64,000 nt of DNA from Effrenium voratum (GCA_963377175.1 CAUJNA010003294.1:1668501-1732500), one strand, 5' to 3'. Shown: positions 11,880-24,085, counted from the stretch's first letter. The notes: generated from the sequence alone by a model not told the origin. Numbers and translations: made by a program.

Positions 11880-12835
11880 GCCAGCGTCAATATTTGCTGT
11901 GTGGGCTGTATTCATTCTACTTTAAACGAGTCCCCTATGGTTCTCCGCGTTTCGCGCGTGGGTGCAGTGCCCGGCGAACCCCCTGCAGTGAGCAATTTCT
12001 GCGGCAGCACTCTTGGAGCTCGGGCTCTTCTCGGATCACAGATCTGCTCGGGCAAGTCAGGCCTTCCCATCCTCCTGCAGCAGCAGATCTCTGAGGAGCA
12101 AGCGCAAGCCCGCCAAGGCGTCCGCGGCCTGGCCCGTTGCGGGCCCTTTGTGTGCGCGGAAGGATGTGCGCTGAAGGAGCTGCGCGTGTGGTTGAAAAAG
12201 CAAACGCACTAGGTAGGCCTCACATTGGCTGCTCCGGGACGTTCACGGAGTATCGATGGGGTGTCGTTTTGGGTATCGTTCTGGGCGCGTGTAGTGTCAC
12301 GAAAAAAACAAACTTGCTATAAGCTAGAGCCAAGCAAGCGCACAAGAGCCTTTTCTACCTTGCGGTAGTCATGTGATCAGCGGACTAGACTATGCTTCAC
12401 GCTCCCAAGCATTGGCGGCTTTGCTTGCTGGCTGCAACTTCCAGGTCGCAATTCGCAACTTTCAGTACCAGCGCAGTACGCAAGTTACACTTTGGCAGCT
12501 CCAGCTCGAAGGTCGCAGCGTGCGCCGGTGCCTGCGGGCGCCTGTGCGTGTGCGTGTGCGCGGGTGCGTTAGCGATCCATCTGGGTGGGCCCATCTCGTG
12601 CACACATGTGCCCACCATGCATTGCCGAGGAGCATTGACAGGAGCTGTCATGGCAACTTACAGCTTGGGGCAAAAAAATGCTCACACAGTGCAAAATAGA
12701 AGCGCGAAGCGCCAGTTGCACGTCATGCGACGTTATCGTTTTTGGGGCTTCGCTATATCGTTCCTGAGGAAAAATACAAAACAAGCAACGCGAAATCGCC
12801 GAAGACATATTTTATGACGAGAGAGTTTAGCCTTT
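11880..12835. other. No gene recognised; isolated satellite copy
   Basis: 12441-12515 is a diverged single copy of the 61-bp satellite from 1-1320 (caattcgcaactttcagtac, then gcagctccagctcgaaggtc). Otherwise there are short open frames only. Confidence 0.5.
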
Positions 12836-12908
12836 TGCTCGTTCATTTAGTGTAAGATGGATAGATGGATGGATGAATGAATGAATGGGTAGATGGATGG
12901 ATGAAGCG
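12836..12908. repeat. (GGAT/GAAT)n microsatellite
   Basis: Tetranucleotide tract atggatagatggatggatga. It encodes the odd FIHPSTHSFIHPSIYPS tail of the J-domain ORF. Confidence 0.9.
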
Positions 12909-14348
12909 ATCAGGGGCGCGCGGCCGTACGATACGGCACCTCCTTGAAGGCTTCTTCGGCGGCATGGCGGGCCGCGTAAGAAGCGTAGCTACTGTGCATG
13001 TGGACTTGGTGGCACACGAACGAGGATACCGCTTGAACTTGCACTGAGGGAACCTCGTGCACCGGAACCAAGCTCTTCGGTGAGGGCCAAACAACTCCCA
13101 GCGTGCAGAAAGGGCGCCGCACTGGGGGCAAGTCCACTGGCTGCCAGGGAAGTTCTCGGGCAAAGGGGGCGGCTCCCAGCCTTCAACGAATAACTCTGGG
13201 TCAGCTGCGGCTGCGGCTTCTGGAGCTGGTGCTGCTTCTGCTGGAATTGGCGGTGGTGTTGGTGGTGGGGGGGTTGCCATTGGTGGGGGGGTTGCCACTG
13301 CAGGTCTGGCTGCTGCTCTTGCGCGCTGAAGGTCAGCCACGCTAGCAGTGGACGCCAGAGCGCCGCTGCTTCCAGGCAACGCCAGACCAGTCTTGGCCTG
13401 CCAGTCGTCGTCCAAGGCTTGGACTGCCCGACGTTTGGCCAAGACCAAGTCTTGCTGGAACTTCTTTGCCAACTTCCTCTCCTCCTCGGCCTGCTCCACC
13501 TTGTACAGTTGCCCTTGACGCTTCGCCACAGCTTTTTGCATGCTGGCGCGCGCCTTCACCTGGGCTTCTGCAGCCTTCTCGCCGAGACCGTGAGCAACCA
13601 ACTTCAAATACAAATTCAAATCTGAAGTGTGGTGTCTGGTGAAGTACCTGGTGGTTTTTGTGAAGGCATTGACAGCTTTGCACTCCTTCCCATGACCACG
13701 ATTCCGGTCATCATCTAGACACCAAGAGCAACAACTCATCGCCTCAAACATGCGGGTGCGTCGGCTACAAAGACACAAAAAATTCAGGTGGGGAAACAGC
13801 AGTGTTGCTGTTTCCCACACCTCGGCCCAAGCGAGCAAATAGGCTTCGGCCTCTTTGCATGCCTGCACAGCGCCCCTGTGAACCTGAGGGTTCTTGTCAG
13901 GGTGGCTGACACGAGCAGCACGCTTGAAGGCCAACCGGATCAACCTGTGCCAGTCAGATGGGCTTGCAGGCAAGTTCTCCAGGGCGATGCCCAAGGTGGC
14001 ACAGTGGAGAAGGGTCGCATCGACCTCTTCAGCTCCATCTTCAACGAGCGCCTCTTCCTTCACAACTGGCACAGGCTCCTCCTCAAGGTCCTGGACAACT
14101 TCTTCCTTGGGTTCTTACCAGTTTGCAAGTTCATCAAAAAACGCTTGTAAGTCGGTGTCGTCTGGATCTTCCTCAATTTGGTACTCATCCTCCTCCATAA
14201 ATTCCGCAATGTCCAATTCTGGGGCACCTGCTGACGGTGGCGTTTGCGGCTCATACTCCTCTTCAACCTCTTCGAGCTTTTCGCCCGGTCCAGCGGTGGA
14301 CAACTGCACCCACAAGAGCATCAACAACGCAAACACCATCTTTGCCAT
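12843..14348 (-). pseudogene. Intronless J-domain protein with signal peptide and C-terminal zinc ribbon; one in-frame TAA
   Basis: Reading from ATG at 14346-14348 gives a signal peptide (MAKMVFALLMLLWVQLSTAG), an acidic region, then TAA at 14115-14117 after ELANW. The same frame continues EPKEEVVQDLEEEPVPVVKE to a stop at 12843. The downstream part carries a J domain with HPD (RAARVSHPDKNPQ) about 65-70 residues after the stop, a basic helical linker, a Pro/Ala-rich stretch and a topoisomerase-type zinc ribbon (CPQC...CTRFPQC). J proteins stimulate Hsp70, and the signal peptide suggests a secretory-pathway member. The stop is embedded in TGGTAAGAAC, which looks like a splice donor, but no sensible acceptor is close. 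Options are a decaying retrogene, stop readthrough or an unrecognised intron. The C-terminal tail is microsatellite-derived. The lack of introns contrasts with the other genes here. Confidence 0.7.
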
Positions 14349-14385
14349 GATGCGTGACTCACAAGATTATGTCTTTCCAATTGTT

Positions 14386-14398
14386 GATCAAAAAGGCT
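14386..14398 (-). other. Possible relict spliced leader upstream of the J-domain gene
   Basis: The minus strand about 40-50 nt before the ATG reads AGCCTTTTTGATCAA, which aligns with AGCCATTTTGGCTCAA with two substitutions and one gap. In dinoflagellates such relics lie just upstream of genes that arose from spliced-leader mRNAs, which would fit an intronless copy. The match is too weak to be certain. Confidence 0.25.
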
Positions 14399-14582
14399 GC
14401 CAGCAACCATGACAAAGCAAAATCCAGCAAGTCAACTCATGTCTCTGCTGCCCTCTACTGCTCTATGCTCGCTACTGTTTGGGGTTTAAGGTGGTGCTGT
14501 TCCGGCTTGCGAGCTGAAAATTGTGTTGCAACAGCTATGCAATTTGAGAAAAACGACATTTTTTTGGAGTCTAACTAGTTTT

Positions 14583-15596
14583 TAAAGGCCTGGGCACTTC
14601 CCCCACCAAACTGGGACCAGCAGGGGATCACCCTGGGCACTTCCCCCACCAAACTGGGACCAGCAGGAATCACCCTGCACACTTCCCCCACAAAACTGGG
14701 ACCAGCAGAGGATCACTCTGGGCACTTCCCCCACCAAACTGGGACCAGCAGGGGATCACCCTACAAACTGGGACCAGCAAAGAAAATCACCCTGGGCACT
14801 TCCCCACCAGCAGGGGATCACCCTGGGCACTTCCCCCACCAAACTGGGACCAACAAGGGGATCTGGGCACTTCCCCCACCAAACTGGGACCAGCAGAAAA
14901 AAACCCTGTGCACTTCCCCCAAGGCCACCAAACTGGGACCAGCAGGGGATCACCCTGGGCACTTCCCACCAAACTGGGACCAGCAGGCGATCACCCTGGC
15001 CCACCACACTGGGACCAGCAGGGGATCACCCTCACCAAACTGGGATTAGCAGGGAACAAGCGATCACCCTGGGCACTTCCCCCTGGGCACTTCCCCCACC
15101 AAACTGGGACCAGCAGGGGATCAGCCTGGGCACTTCCCCCACCCACCAAACTGGGACCAGTAGGGGGCACTTCCCCCACCAAACTGGGACCAGCAGGGGA
15201 TCACCCTGGGCACTTCCGCCACCCAGTAGGGATCACCCTGCGCACTTCCCCCACCAAACTGGGCCCAGCAGGGGATCACTTTGGGCACTTCCCCCACCAA
15301 ACTGGGACCAGCAGGGGATCACCCTGCGCACTTCCCCCCACCAAACTGGGACCAGCAGGGGATTATTCTGGGCACTTCCACCAAACTGGGACCAGCAGGG
15401 GATCACCCGGGCACTTCCCCCACCAAACTGGGACCAGGAGGGGATCACCCTGAACACTTCCCCCACCAAACTGGGACCAGCACTTCCCCACCAAACTGGG
15501 GATCACCCTGGGCACTTCCCCCACCAAACTGGGACCAGCAGAGGATCACCCTGGGCACTTCCCCCACCAAACTGGGACCAGCAGGGGATCACCCTG
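14583..15596. repeat. ~45-50-bp satellite array
   Basis: About 22 units of cacttcccccaccaaactgg followed by gaccagcaggggatcaccct. Individual copies have deletions and local duplications (for example 15075-15095). ORFs through it are artefacts. Confidence 0.97.
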
Positions 15597-16030
15597 ACTG
15601 GCAGCTGGCAGCTTCAGACTGCTGGCAGCTGCAGACTGGCAGCTGGCAGCTGCAGACTGGCAGCTGCAGACTGGCAGCTGCCAGCTTCAGACTGCCAGCT
15701 GGCAGCTGCAGACTGGCAGCTGCAGACTGGCAGCTGCCAACTTCAGACTGAGCTGCAGACTGGCAGCTGCCAGCTTCAGGGCAGCTACAGACTGGCAGCT
15801 GCAGACTGGCAGCTGCCAGTTTCAGACTGCCAGCTGGCAGCTGCAGACTGGCAGCTGCCAGCTTCAGACTGCCAGCTGGCAGCTGCAGACTGGCAGCTGG
15901 TAGCTGCAGACTGGCAGCTGCCAGCTTCAGGGCAGCTACAGACTGGCAGCTGCAGACTGGCAGCTTGCAGCTGCAGACTGGCAGCTGCCAGCTTCAGACT
16001 GGCAGTTGGCAGTCTGCAGCTGCCAGTCCA
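15597..16030. repeat. ctggcagctgcaga satellite, block 1
   Basis: Nested short repeats of ctggcagctgcaga and ctggcagctgccagcttcag. The unit contains the palindrome cagctg. The same family returns at 16952-17200. Confidence 0.96.
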
Positions 16031-16951
16031 CACCGGGCATCCTGAAATTTTCAAGTTTAAAGCACACCTGTGTGTGAGCATCTCAAAATTTCCCACACAC
16101 AGGTGTGTGAGCATCCTGAAATTTCAACCACACTTGTGTGTGTGTGTGAGCACCCTGAAGTTTTAAACGCACCTGTGTGTGAGCATCCTGAAATTTGAAA
16201 ACACACCGTGTGTGAGCATCCTGAAATTTCAAACACACCTGTGCGTGAGCATCCTGAAATTTAACACACACCTGTGTTTGAGCATCCTGAAATTTAAAAC
16301 ACACCTGTGTGCGGGCATCCTGAAATTTCAATCACACCTGTGTGTGAGCATCCTGAAATTTGAGTCAGACCTGTGTGTGAGAATCCTGAAATTTGAAAAC
16401 ACACCTGTGTGTGAGCATCCTGAAATTTCAAACACACCTGTGTGTGAGCATCCTGAAATTTAACACACACCTGTGTTTGAGCATCCTGAAACTTGAAAAC
16501 ACACCTGTGATTGAGCATCCTGAAATGTAAAACACACCTGTGTGTGAGCATCCTGAAGTTTAAAACACCCCTGTGTGTGAGCATCCTGAAAGTTAAAACA
16601 CACCTGTGTGTCAGCATCCTGAAAGTTAAAGCACACCTGTGTGTGAGCATCCTGAAATTTGAATCACGCCTGTGTGTGAGCATCCTGAAATTTGAAAACA
16701 CACCTGTGTGTGAGCATCCTGAATTTTCGCACACACCTGTGTTTGAGCATCCTGAAATTTAAAACACACCTGTGTGTGAGCATCCTGAAATTTCAATCAC
16801 ACCTGTGTGTGAGCGTCCTGAAATTTCAAACACACCTGTGTGTGCATCCTAAAATTTCAAAAACACCCGTGTGTGTGAGCATCCTGAAATCTAAAACACA
16901 CCTGTGTGTGATTTAAAACACACCTGTGTGTGAGCGTCCTGAAATTTCAAC
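16031..16951. repeat. ~33-bp satellite array
   Basis: About 27 copies of tgtgtgagcatcctgaaatt followed by t(c)aaacacacctg. It lies exactly between the two ctggcagctgcaga blocks. Confidence 0.97.
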
Positions 16952-17200
16952 TAGCAGCTGGCAACTTCAGACTGCCAGCTGGCAGCTGCAGACTGGCAGC
17001 TGGCAGCTGCAGACTGGCAGCTGCCAACTTCAGACTGGCAGCTGGCAGCTGCAGACTGGCAGCTGCCAGCTTCAGACTGCCCTGGCAGCTGCAGACTGGC
17101 AGCTGCCAGCTTCAGACTGCCAGCTGGCAGCTGCAGACTGGCAGCTGCAGACTGGCAGCTGCCAACTTCAGACTGGGCTGCAGACTGGCAGCTGCAATTG
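16952..17200. repeat. ctggcagctgcaga satellite, block 2
   Basis: Same family and orientation as 15597-16030, on the other side of the 33-bp array. Confidence 0.95.
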
Positions 17201-17204
17201 CTCC

Positions 17205-17265
17205 GCTGTGTCTGGAACACGTCTGGAACGGGTCTGGAACGGGTCTGGAACGGGGTCTGGAACGG
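17205..17265. repeat. gtctggaacg short tandem repeat, first cluster
   Basis: Five to six copies of gtctggaacggg. A second cluster of the same motif is at 17645-17765. Confidence 0.9.
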
Positions 17266-17644
17266 TTACGCGAGTGGCTTGCACTTGGTAGCAAGCTGCA
17301 TGTAAACATGGTCGTTTCAACAATGTGACGACCGAGAGCGGTATCGAACCGTTACCGTATCGTATCGAACAGATTGCGGCGGGGTTGACCCTTAACATTC
17401 ACAGGCCGTTCCAAAAACACATCTGTCAACAGGACCGCTGCTTAATTCCATCCAAGTCCCAATGATTACAAGCCACGCAGCCCCAACCACCAAAGCTCGA
17501 CAAGCAATCCCCATCGTTAGCACCTCAGGCTTCTCTCGAACACCAGCCTTAACGCGTAGCATTTGGCAAAACAAAGGGGGGAGTCAATAACCTACCAAAT
17601 CACCTTACCGTAAATACTCTAAACTAGACATAAATACATAAACA

Positions 17645-17765
17645 AGGTCTGGAACGGAAGGTCTGGACATGTTTCTAGGCAAGGTCTGGAACGGAGGTCT
17701 GGAACGGAGGTCTGGAACGGAGGTCTGGATCGCATGTGGGTTCCGGACCCTGTTCCGGACCTTAT
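17645..17765. repeat. ggtctggaacgga short tandem repeat, second cluster
   Basis: Copies of ggtctggaacgga, four of them contiguous at 17684-17728, followed by gttccggacc in inverted orientation (17743-17762). Confidence 0.9.
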
Positions 17766-17779
17766 AAATTGACTCGCAG

Positions 17780-20700
17780 CCATATTGCAAAGTGTCTGTC
17801 AGGCACTTGTTCAGAATCAACCGCACAGGCATGGGTTGCACAGTAATTATCATGTTGAGGGCACGCCCGTTGCGGGATCATGTCAAGGATACTGTGAGCC
17901 TCTACGCCTCCGACTTCCTCGCAGTGGAGGTGGGTAATCGAAAGTGCGGCAAGGACAAAGCAGAAGAACCTTCTTCTTCTGCAAAGATGTGCGTCAGAAA
18001 AACAAGTCGGGCTTCGAGAAGTTTGGGGCCATGGAAATGGATGCTCTGGATTGTGGTGGCGTTCGCTACCTGTATGCTGTGGCCTGTATGGAGGAGAACC
18101 GTAACTATGCTGTGGAGGCACCTGTGTCACTGGCGGACAATGTCCGGGCGGTTGGCGGGTTGGACTTGGTTGCTGCAACTGTGGTTGAACTATGCAATGT
18201 TTGGGATCCGCTGCTGAAATATGGCTGGCTGATAGCCATAGTATGGATGATGGACTGGGAAAAAGTGCTGGGAAGCACATGCATGCGCTTCTTGAGGAAG
18301 CAAAGACGGCCTCCTTTCCTGTACTGTAGCACTGTGGGGGCGTCGACGCTCTGGACCTGCCAGACATCGAAGGTGTCGCAGGAAAAACGGCTGGAAGGTT
18401 GTGCGTGGTGTGTTGCGCTTCTGTACAGCTATGTTGAGAGCTCGGTTGGCTTGCTTGGAATCCGAAGTTGGGTTGCAGCTTGTCAGGCAAGACTGGAACT
18501 TGCTATGGTGGGGCTGACCCAGGCTTGCCGCCTCTAGTAGAGATGGCCTTGGGTGGGCTCTTGTTGGCCGGTTGGCTTGCCGTGGAAATGCTTGGTTGGC
18601 TTCGCGAGCTTGGTTTGACGGGCTTGTGTAGGTGCAGTCGGCGGCTTGGCGTGCTTCGCGTTGCGGCGGCTTGTGACGCTTGCGTGAGTAGTTGCACGTT
18701 GGTTGCTGACTGTGATGTGCAGCTTGCAGGTGGTTTGCAGTCGGCTTGTTGCCATAGGCTTGAAGTTGGCTTGAACTTGCAGTTGCGTGGTGGTGGAGGC
18801 GGCAAGGCCAAGGACAGGAAAAAGGGGGAAAACAGTCTACTTGATGGGCTGTCGGAACTGCTTGCGCGGTTTGATGCTGCCCCTAAGGAGCTGCCTTCGG
18901 AGCAGCGCCGTAAACCTGATAAGGCTTCCTCCTCGGTTCCGTCTGGGAAGGAAGGACAGGATGCGGTGCTACTTGGAGCGCTTCAGAGACTGACGCAGCG
19001 TGCAGCCAAAAACCCACAAGGTCTTTTAGACCGCCTCAGAAATGTGGTCAGCTTGGCTTCACAAGGTCAGCTTCTGGAGCCGCCCTAAGACCGCAGAAAG
19101 ACGAGGAAGCTGCAAAAACCTGCCGGGGACCTCTGGGAAGTCGACAGCCAAAGCCTGCCAAACAAGGTGAGGGCCAGCCACTGGACGGGTCAGTCTGTCA
19201 CGTTGCTGGCCTGGCTCGGTGGTAGAATGGAATGAGGTGAAGGCCCTAGATGAGGGCACTGCACCCAAGGGTATGGCTGCCTTGGCCCCCAGTCGCTCAG
19301 CAGCGGATCAAGCCAGAGAGATGGCAGCTATGCATGGTTTCCACCCTTGCGTGCCTTGGCGCAAAGAAAAAACACAGGATAGTGATGCGGCCAACCTTGT
19401 CACCCTTCCTGTCACCATAGGAGGGGTGCAGGATCTGGCCAAGTTGCAATGTGCGCTGTTGGGCTCTAAGCGCCCGACGTTCCATAAGGTGGATGCTGAG
19501 GCCAAGGCGCCTGGGATACGGGAATATGCTACTTTCCGGATCCAGGTGCCACAGCCCTATATGGACAGGTGATCATCGTAAAAAAGGTGGATGGGAGGGG
19601 GGACGCCTATGGCCGTAGGGGCCATGCCTAAGAAAGGTGAAACCCGTTGTCTTGGCCTTTCAGGATGAGCACTGCACGCTCCTGATGCCGAAAACGGAGG
19701 ACGCTATCCGGTCCTCTTGGTGCGCAGTAGGGTTTACTGACCCTGTCGCGCTTAGCCAGAACAGCCTGAGGGGCGCTGCCAAAAGCAAGCTCCATCGGCT
19801 AAGCGGCCTAGATCTGTTGGTAGTGGCCAAGGTTGGCTTCCGCCTACGCCTACCACTGCCAAAGAAGACAAGTCGCATGGGACTGTAGGGCTCGGAGACG
19901 GTTGGCTGCCATGTTCGAGCGCTGCTTCCTCGACCGGCAAGCCTAGAAAGCTGTCTCAGAAAGACACGGCTCTTGGTGGTAGCTGGTTGCCTGGCACGGG
20001 CGCTTCTTCCTCGTCCAAGCAGCCAGCAGCCAAGAAAACGCCCCTCGTAAATGAGGGAGATGATGATGCTGGTGAAACAGATATGGAGGTCACACATCTG
20101 TTCGGCCCGCCTGAGCGATACGACCGGCCAGCGCTTGACTATCAAGCGCATGTGGCTGGAGGAGAAAGGTGATCCCAATCGTGACCCCTTCTGCAGAGAT
20201 CCCGCTTGCCCAGCGGGCCTGGTCGTGTGCTTGGTGCGCAGTGGGGCTCCCCCTGCTGGACAGGTGGACACAGGTCTACTGCCGCTGGCGATTCCAACAA
20301 AGCCAGGTACAAGCAGCATAAAAAGGACCCGGCTGCGCAGCCGCGCCTTCTGGAAGGGAAAAGATCTCTCGGTCTTAACGCGATCGAAGAAGCCAGGGCA
20401 AAGCCTCGTTATGACGCGGATGGGCACGACTTGAAAGAGGTGGATCTTGACTGGTCTGCTTGGGCAAAGTCTGCCACAAACAGGACGAAAACGATGCTCA
20501 CTTGCGTCCGCTGCCTGAGAGTTCTGCGGCCTAAAAACAAGTACAGAACTTGCCAGGGGCCTGGTGTGCCCCAGTCGGCGCAGAGAACCCTATGGGCCAG
20601 GCTGGGGCCTAACAATCCCAACACCATGGGGCATCACTCGTGAACAGGCAGATGACAGGCTCACAGCGAAAAAGCCTCGGCCGGACTTTAAGGGTCATGT

Positions 20701-20960
20701 GGTCCAGGCACTCCAGGTAAGCTGGAAGTACAAAGTGAAATCCTCAGGGGGCAGAGTAGCTCGCCAGTGGCCCGCCAAGTTTCCCCTTGCCGGTGGATCC
20801 TGCCAAGTATCCGGCCAGTATCAAGCCGGAGCGGCTCGCCAGCATTTGCCAGTGGATCCCGCCAGTATCCCGCCAGAGCAGCTCGCCAGTCTGGTTTTGC
20901 TTAATGTCCAAAAGGGCCGCTGGAAATTTGGAGTCGAAGTCTCTAGGATGCGGAGGAATT
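17780..20960 (+). pseudogene. Decayed retroelement-like coding remnants
   Basis: A series of plus-strand open frames in different phases looks like one eroded coding region. 17944-18537 is hydrophobic (FGAMEMDALDCGGVRYLYAV). 18800-19088 contains LLDGLSELLARFDAAPKE and LLGALQRLTQRAAKNPQGLL. 19219-19572 contains LVTLPVTIGGVQDLAKLQCA and ends EYATFRIQVPQPYMD. A later frame has CVRCLRVLRPKNKYRTC (about 20495-20550). From memory these resemble N-terminal ORFs of dinoflagellate non-LTR retrotransposons, but I could not check and no reverse transcriptase is visible. 18560-18790 is rich in imperfect ggcttg motifs and 20757-20895 in cgccagt motifs. Confidence 0.35.
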
Positions 20961-21035
20961 TGTTGTAACGGTTGTAAGCTCGTGTGGAGGGTGGGGATTG
21001 CAGGGCAACCCATTTTTGGGCACATATGTTCTCAC

Positions 21036-21051
21036 AGCCATTTCGGCTCAA
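21036..21051 (+). other. Spliced-leader-like relic
   Basis: AGCCATTTCGGCTCAA matches the dinoflagellate spliced leader 3' part (AGCCATTTTGGCTCAA) at 15 of 16 positions. No coding sequence follows on the plus strand, so its origin is unclear. Confidence 0.35.
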
Positions 21052-21105
21052 TGTGAGTAATTCTTGGTATGTGTTACCCGCCAGCTCCACGGTGGGTGCC
21101 CTTGC

Positions 21106-21192
21106 CTCAAGGGGCGGCAGCTGCGGCTCCGGCAGCAGCATCTGCTCCCCCTCCAGCGCCCGCGTGGCCCACTCCGAGCTGCCAAACTCCAC
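21106..21192 (-). CDS. Internal exon, unidentified gene
   Basis: 29 codons bounded by TTTTCAG|GTGGAG (acceptor) and CTTGAG|GCAAGG (GC donor). The peptide begins VEFGSSEWATRALEGEQMLL and is acidic and GC-rich. The boundaries fit the AG|G plus GC-donor pattern proven in the protease gene. Its partner may be the cysteine-rich exon at 22380-22611, same strand. Confidence 0.45.
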
Positions 21193-21266
21193 CTGAAAAC
21201 TCTCCGACGCCCAGCCGTGCGGCTGCGCCCGGGCGTGGCTTGCGGAAGCGAAAGCCAGGGAAACAT

Positions 21267-21369
21267 GGGTGTCCTCTTGGGAAAATAGATGGTCCTGGGA
21301 GTTGATGGAACCACCAGGTAAACCAGGAATCGCCCTCTATTTTTCAACCAAATCAACAAAAAAGGACAC
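21267..21369. mobile_element. Second intronic repeat family (GTGTCC ends), copy 1
   Basis: Begins gggtgtcctcttgggaaaat, ends aaaaaaggacac, and contains ggaaccaccaggtaaaccag and ctatttttcaacca. Related copies lie at 24090-24195 and 30930-31030. Confidence 0.55.
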
Positions 21370-22088
21370 ATATGAAGGGAATGCGTTAGCTATGGGCTAC
21401 CAAAAATAGGGATGAATCGGTCCCTGGTTCAGTTTTGACCTATTTGATTTCCTCTCAGGGAATCCCTAGGTTCATTCCCCAAAACCCTGGGTCATTCCCT
21501 TCTCAGTACCAGCAAGGTGTGCTAGAGCCGCAAAAAAACAGCAGCGGACGTTTCATCAACCGGGTGCTGATTTTAGCTTCAAAAGTACAAAGGTACCTGA
21601 ACATTGAGACTCGCACCTAGAGATGGCTAAATTTCCTCCGTGAGGGAGCCCCAAACTGCTGGTTGTCCTTTTTTAACTTCCCGTTAAAACCAACACAGAC
21701 AAGGTGTGCTTGAAAGAACAAACCCCATGTTCAGATTGGCACATTTTTCCGCGCTGGTGCCTCTGAATTGACAGGCTTCCCGGATTGATCTGCATAAGCA
21801 AGCTCGTGTGCATGAGTTTGTCCGCTATCACCATTACCACCGCAACCTTCTCCTGCCACCGTTTTGGGGAAATCTCCCACCCCTGGGTTTCAGTCCGTTG
21901 TCAAAAAACGGAACCCTGCTTGCCTGGGCTGACCATGACCAGTCAGTGACCAGCCTGCCGGCAGCTTCACCCCCCCCCCCCCGCCCCCCACCCCGCCTCG
22001 CTCTTCCGAGGCCTCAGTGCAAAAAAGTCGAGGTCGGGATCTGGGTGCGTCAAAACAACGGGGGTATCCCCTGCCAAACGACTCATGT

Positions 22089-22203
22089 GGCCATGGGTCA
22101 AAATCCAGTACCCCGCAGTGGACATCCCAATCCAACCACTAAAATAGACTAAAATGGGTGGTGCACCTACCCCAAAATGGTACCATTGGTTTTGACCCAC
22201 AGC
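22089..22203. mobile_element. Introner-like TIR element (family 1)
   Basis: Starts ggccatgggtcaaaatcc, ends ggttttgacccacagc, with internal cccaatccaaccactaaaat and gtgcacctaccccaaaatgg shared with the copies at 32732, 34624, 37202, 57429 and 60803. No clear target duplication in this copy. Confidence 0.7.
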
Positions 22204-22379
22204 TTGGGATATTTGATTCATTGATCTGCCTCGCTTCAGGTGAGAAAAAAAAGGCAAGCCTGAATCTGAGACACGGTGAAGGTGTGTGCTTGGCGTCGGG
22301 GACCGCAAACTGATCCCCGACTTGTTTTGGGTGGAGGGCTTCAGGCCTTCCAAGCTTCTGTGGTGCTTGAGTGGTGCGC

Positions 22380-22611
22380 ACTCAAAGCATGGCAAGCACA
22401 GGTCGTGAGTCGAGTTGCTGGCAAAACAGTGATTCATGATTGACGTGTGCACAGGTTGCAAGTCCTTTCGCCGGCCGCACAGAATGCATTCAAGCTTCTG
22501 TGAGGCCGCTGGGTTAGCAGCGCTGGGCCTGCAGAAGTGGCAACCGCTGTCGCAGCATTCAACCCGATTAGGAATGCAGTTGGTGCTAGACGCATAGACT
22601 CTCTGGCCGTC
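22380..22611 (-). CDS. Cysteine-rich exon, unidentified gene
   Basis: After TTTAAG|GACGGC the minus strand is open through DGQRVYASSTNCIPNRVECC, DSGCHFCRPSAANPAASQKL, ECILCGRRKDLQPVH and HDLCLPCFECA. Regular CxxC pairs (CHFC, CILC, CLPC, CFEC) suggest a zinc-binding module. The 3' boundary is unknown. The frame can run on to about 22205, where an introner-like element begins. The family is not recognised. It may belong with the exon at 21106-21192. Confidence 0.4.
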
Positions 22612-24085
22612 CTTAAATACAAATCCTCGGATCCAAGGGCATTGGAATAGAAGAGCTCCTGTACCTGTAACTCTACCTTCCAGCTCTCAGGCCAAAAATG
22701 CATAAAACCCCAAGTGCTCCCTTCAAGAACCCGAATTGATGTCTTGGATTCCAATCTTCCCCACTGCCCTACCCTTAGGCTTAACAGTGGCTCCACTTGC
22801 CATGGCGCTGAATCAGTCTAGGACAAAAGGCTTCCCGGCGCTTCCATGTGCAAGCTCAGAAAGGTATGAACAAATGCAAAGCTTCGGCCAAACACCTCGC
22901 CTGCGTTTGGGCAGGCGAGGGCTCCTCTCTTGCGGCACCCGAGGACTGCTCTCTTGCGGAGACGCTGCCTGGCAGTGCTTGCAAACGTCTCCACTGCACC
23001 TACCCATGCAATATGAATGAAATACTAGGTCTCTGGCTCTGACAACTTCTTCTGCCTTGCTATTCTGAAATCAGGGATCGCAAGCAGAGGATCCGGAGTT
23101 GGAATGCAACATTCAGACTTCAGCATTGCGACAAAAGTTGCCTCAGTTGTCATCCCACACAAAAGTCACCTCGCGTCCAAGCCATGGTTGCATCCAAGCA
23201 ATGGTTCGAGCCTGGATCGGTGAAAGCCTTCAAATTTTGATGAGGGCCAAGAGTCTCTCGGCAGCAATGCATCTCCGCAGCTGCAAGTCAACGGTCTGAC
23301 TGCGCATAGCGCGCGAGATGAGCTGTACACTGCACGCAAGCAGATTTGAGGATCGAGGGTCAAGAAGCATGCACCATGTACACACACACACAATTGGGAA
23401 CAGTAAGGACTCACAATTCGGATGTCTTTGGCTTGTCTTGGCTCCACACCCCACACCCTCAAGCTGCCAGAATACTAAGATGCCCTAAGGCAAAAGTCGC
23501 GGCCTGAAAGTTCTCCAAGCACAGCGTGTGGCAGAGTTGGGCAGACCCTCATAGTTTCAAGACTTCCTCTTATCTGCACAATGCTTTGCCATTGCCTGCG
23601 CTGGGTCGTACCACAGACTGCAGCAAGAAAGAGGACAATGCTGGGAAATTCGTGGAAAACTCTTAAGCCCAGCCATGATTTCTCTAAACGCGTGGTATTT
23701 CCAATATGGCACCAAGTGCTTCTGCTCGCGGGCCACATGGTTGGCAAGTTTTCCCGAGCATGGTCTACCCAATCCCAATGAAAAAGACGGCCGCACCCAT
23801 TTATGGTTGGGACTATCGCGTACTAATCGTCATCTACCCGGGTTAAGCCAACTTGGTCGGCATCCCAATAAAACATGGCGCATGCGCCAGCTCTGCCACA
23901 CCCTCTGTACACCACGCCAAGCCTAGCTGTTGGCAGGGTCCGGCCAAGAAAGCTGGTCCGCCGTCTCGCCGAGACATGCGCAAATCTACATCTAGAAACA
24001 GAATGATCCTTTGTACGGATGGCACCCTTTCAGGTCAAAGGGAGACTGCTGGAACACCGCATTTTGACACCCGCCGCCTTTCATG
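22612..24085. other. No feature recognised
   Basis: Intergenic or intronic DNA between the protease gene end and the cysteine-rich exon. No convincing exon. Confidence 0.45.

Noticed and set aside
14908..17328. ORFs such as GTSRGSPWALPT or SILKFKTHLCV repeats
   Set aside because: Translations of satellite arrays.
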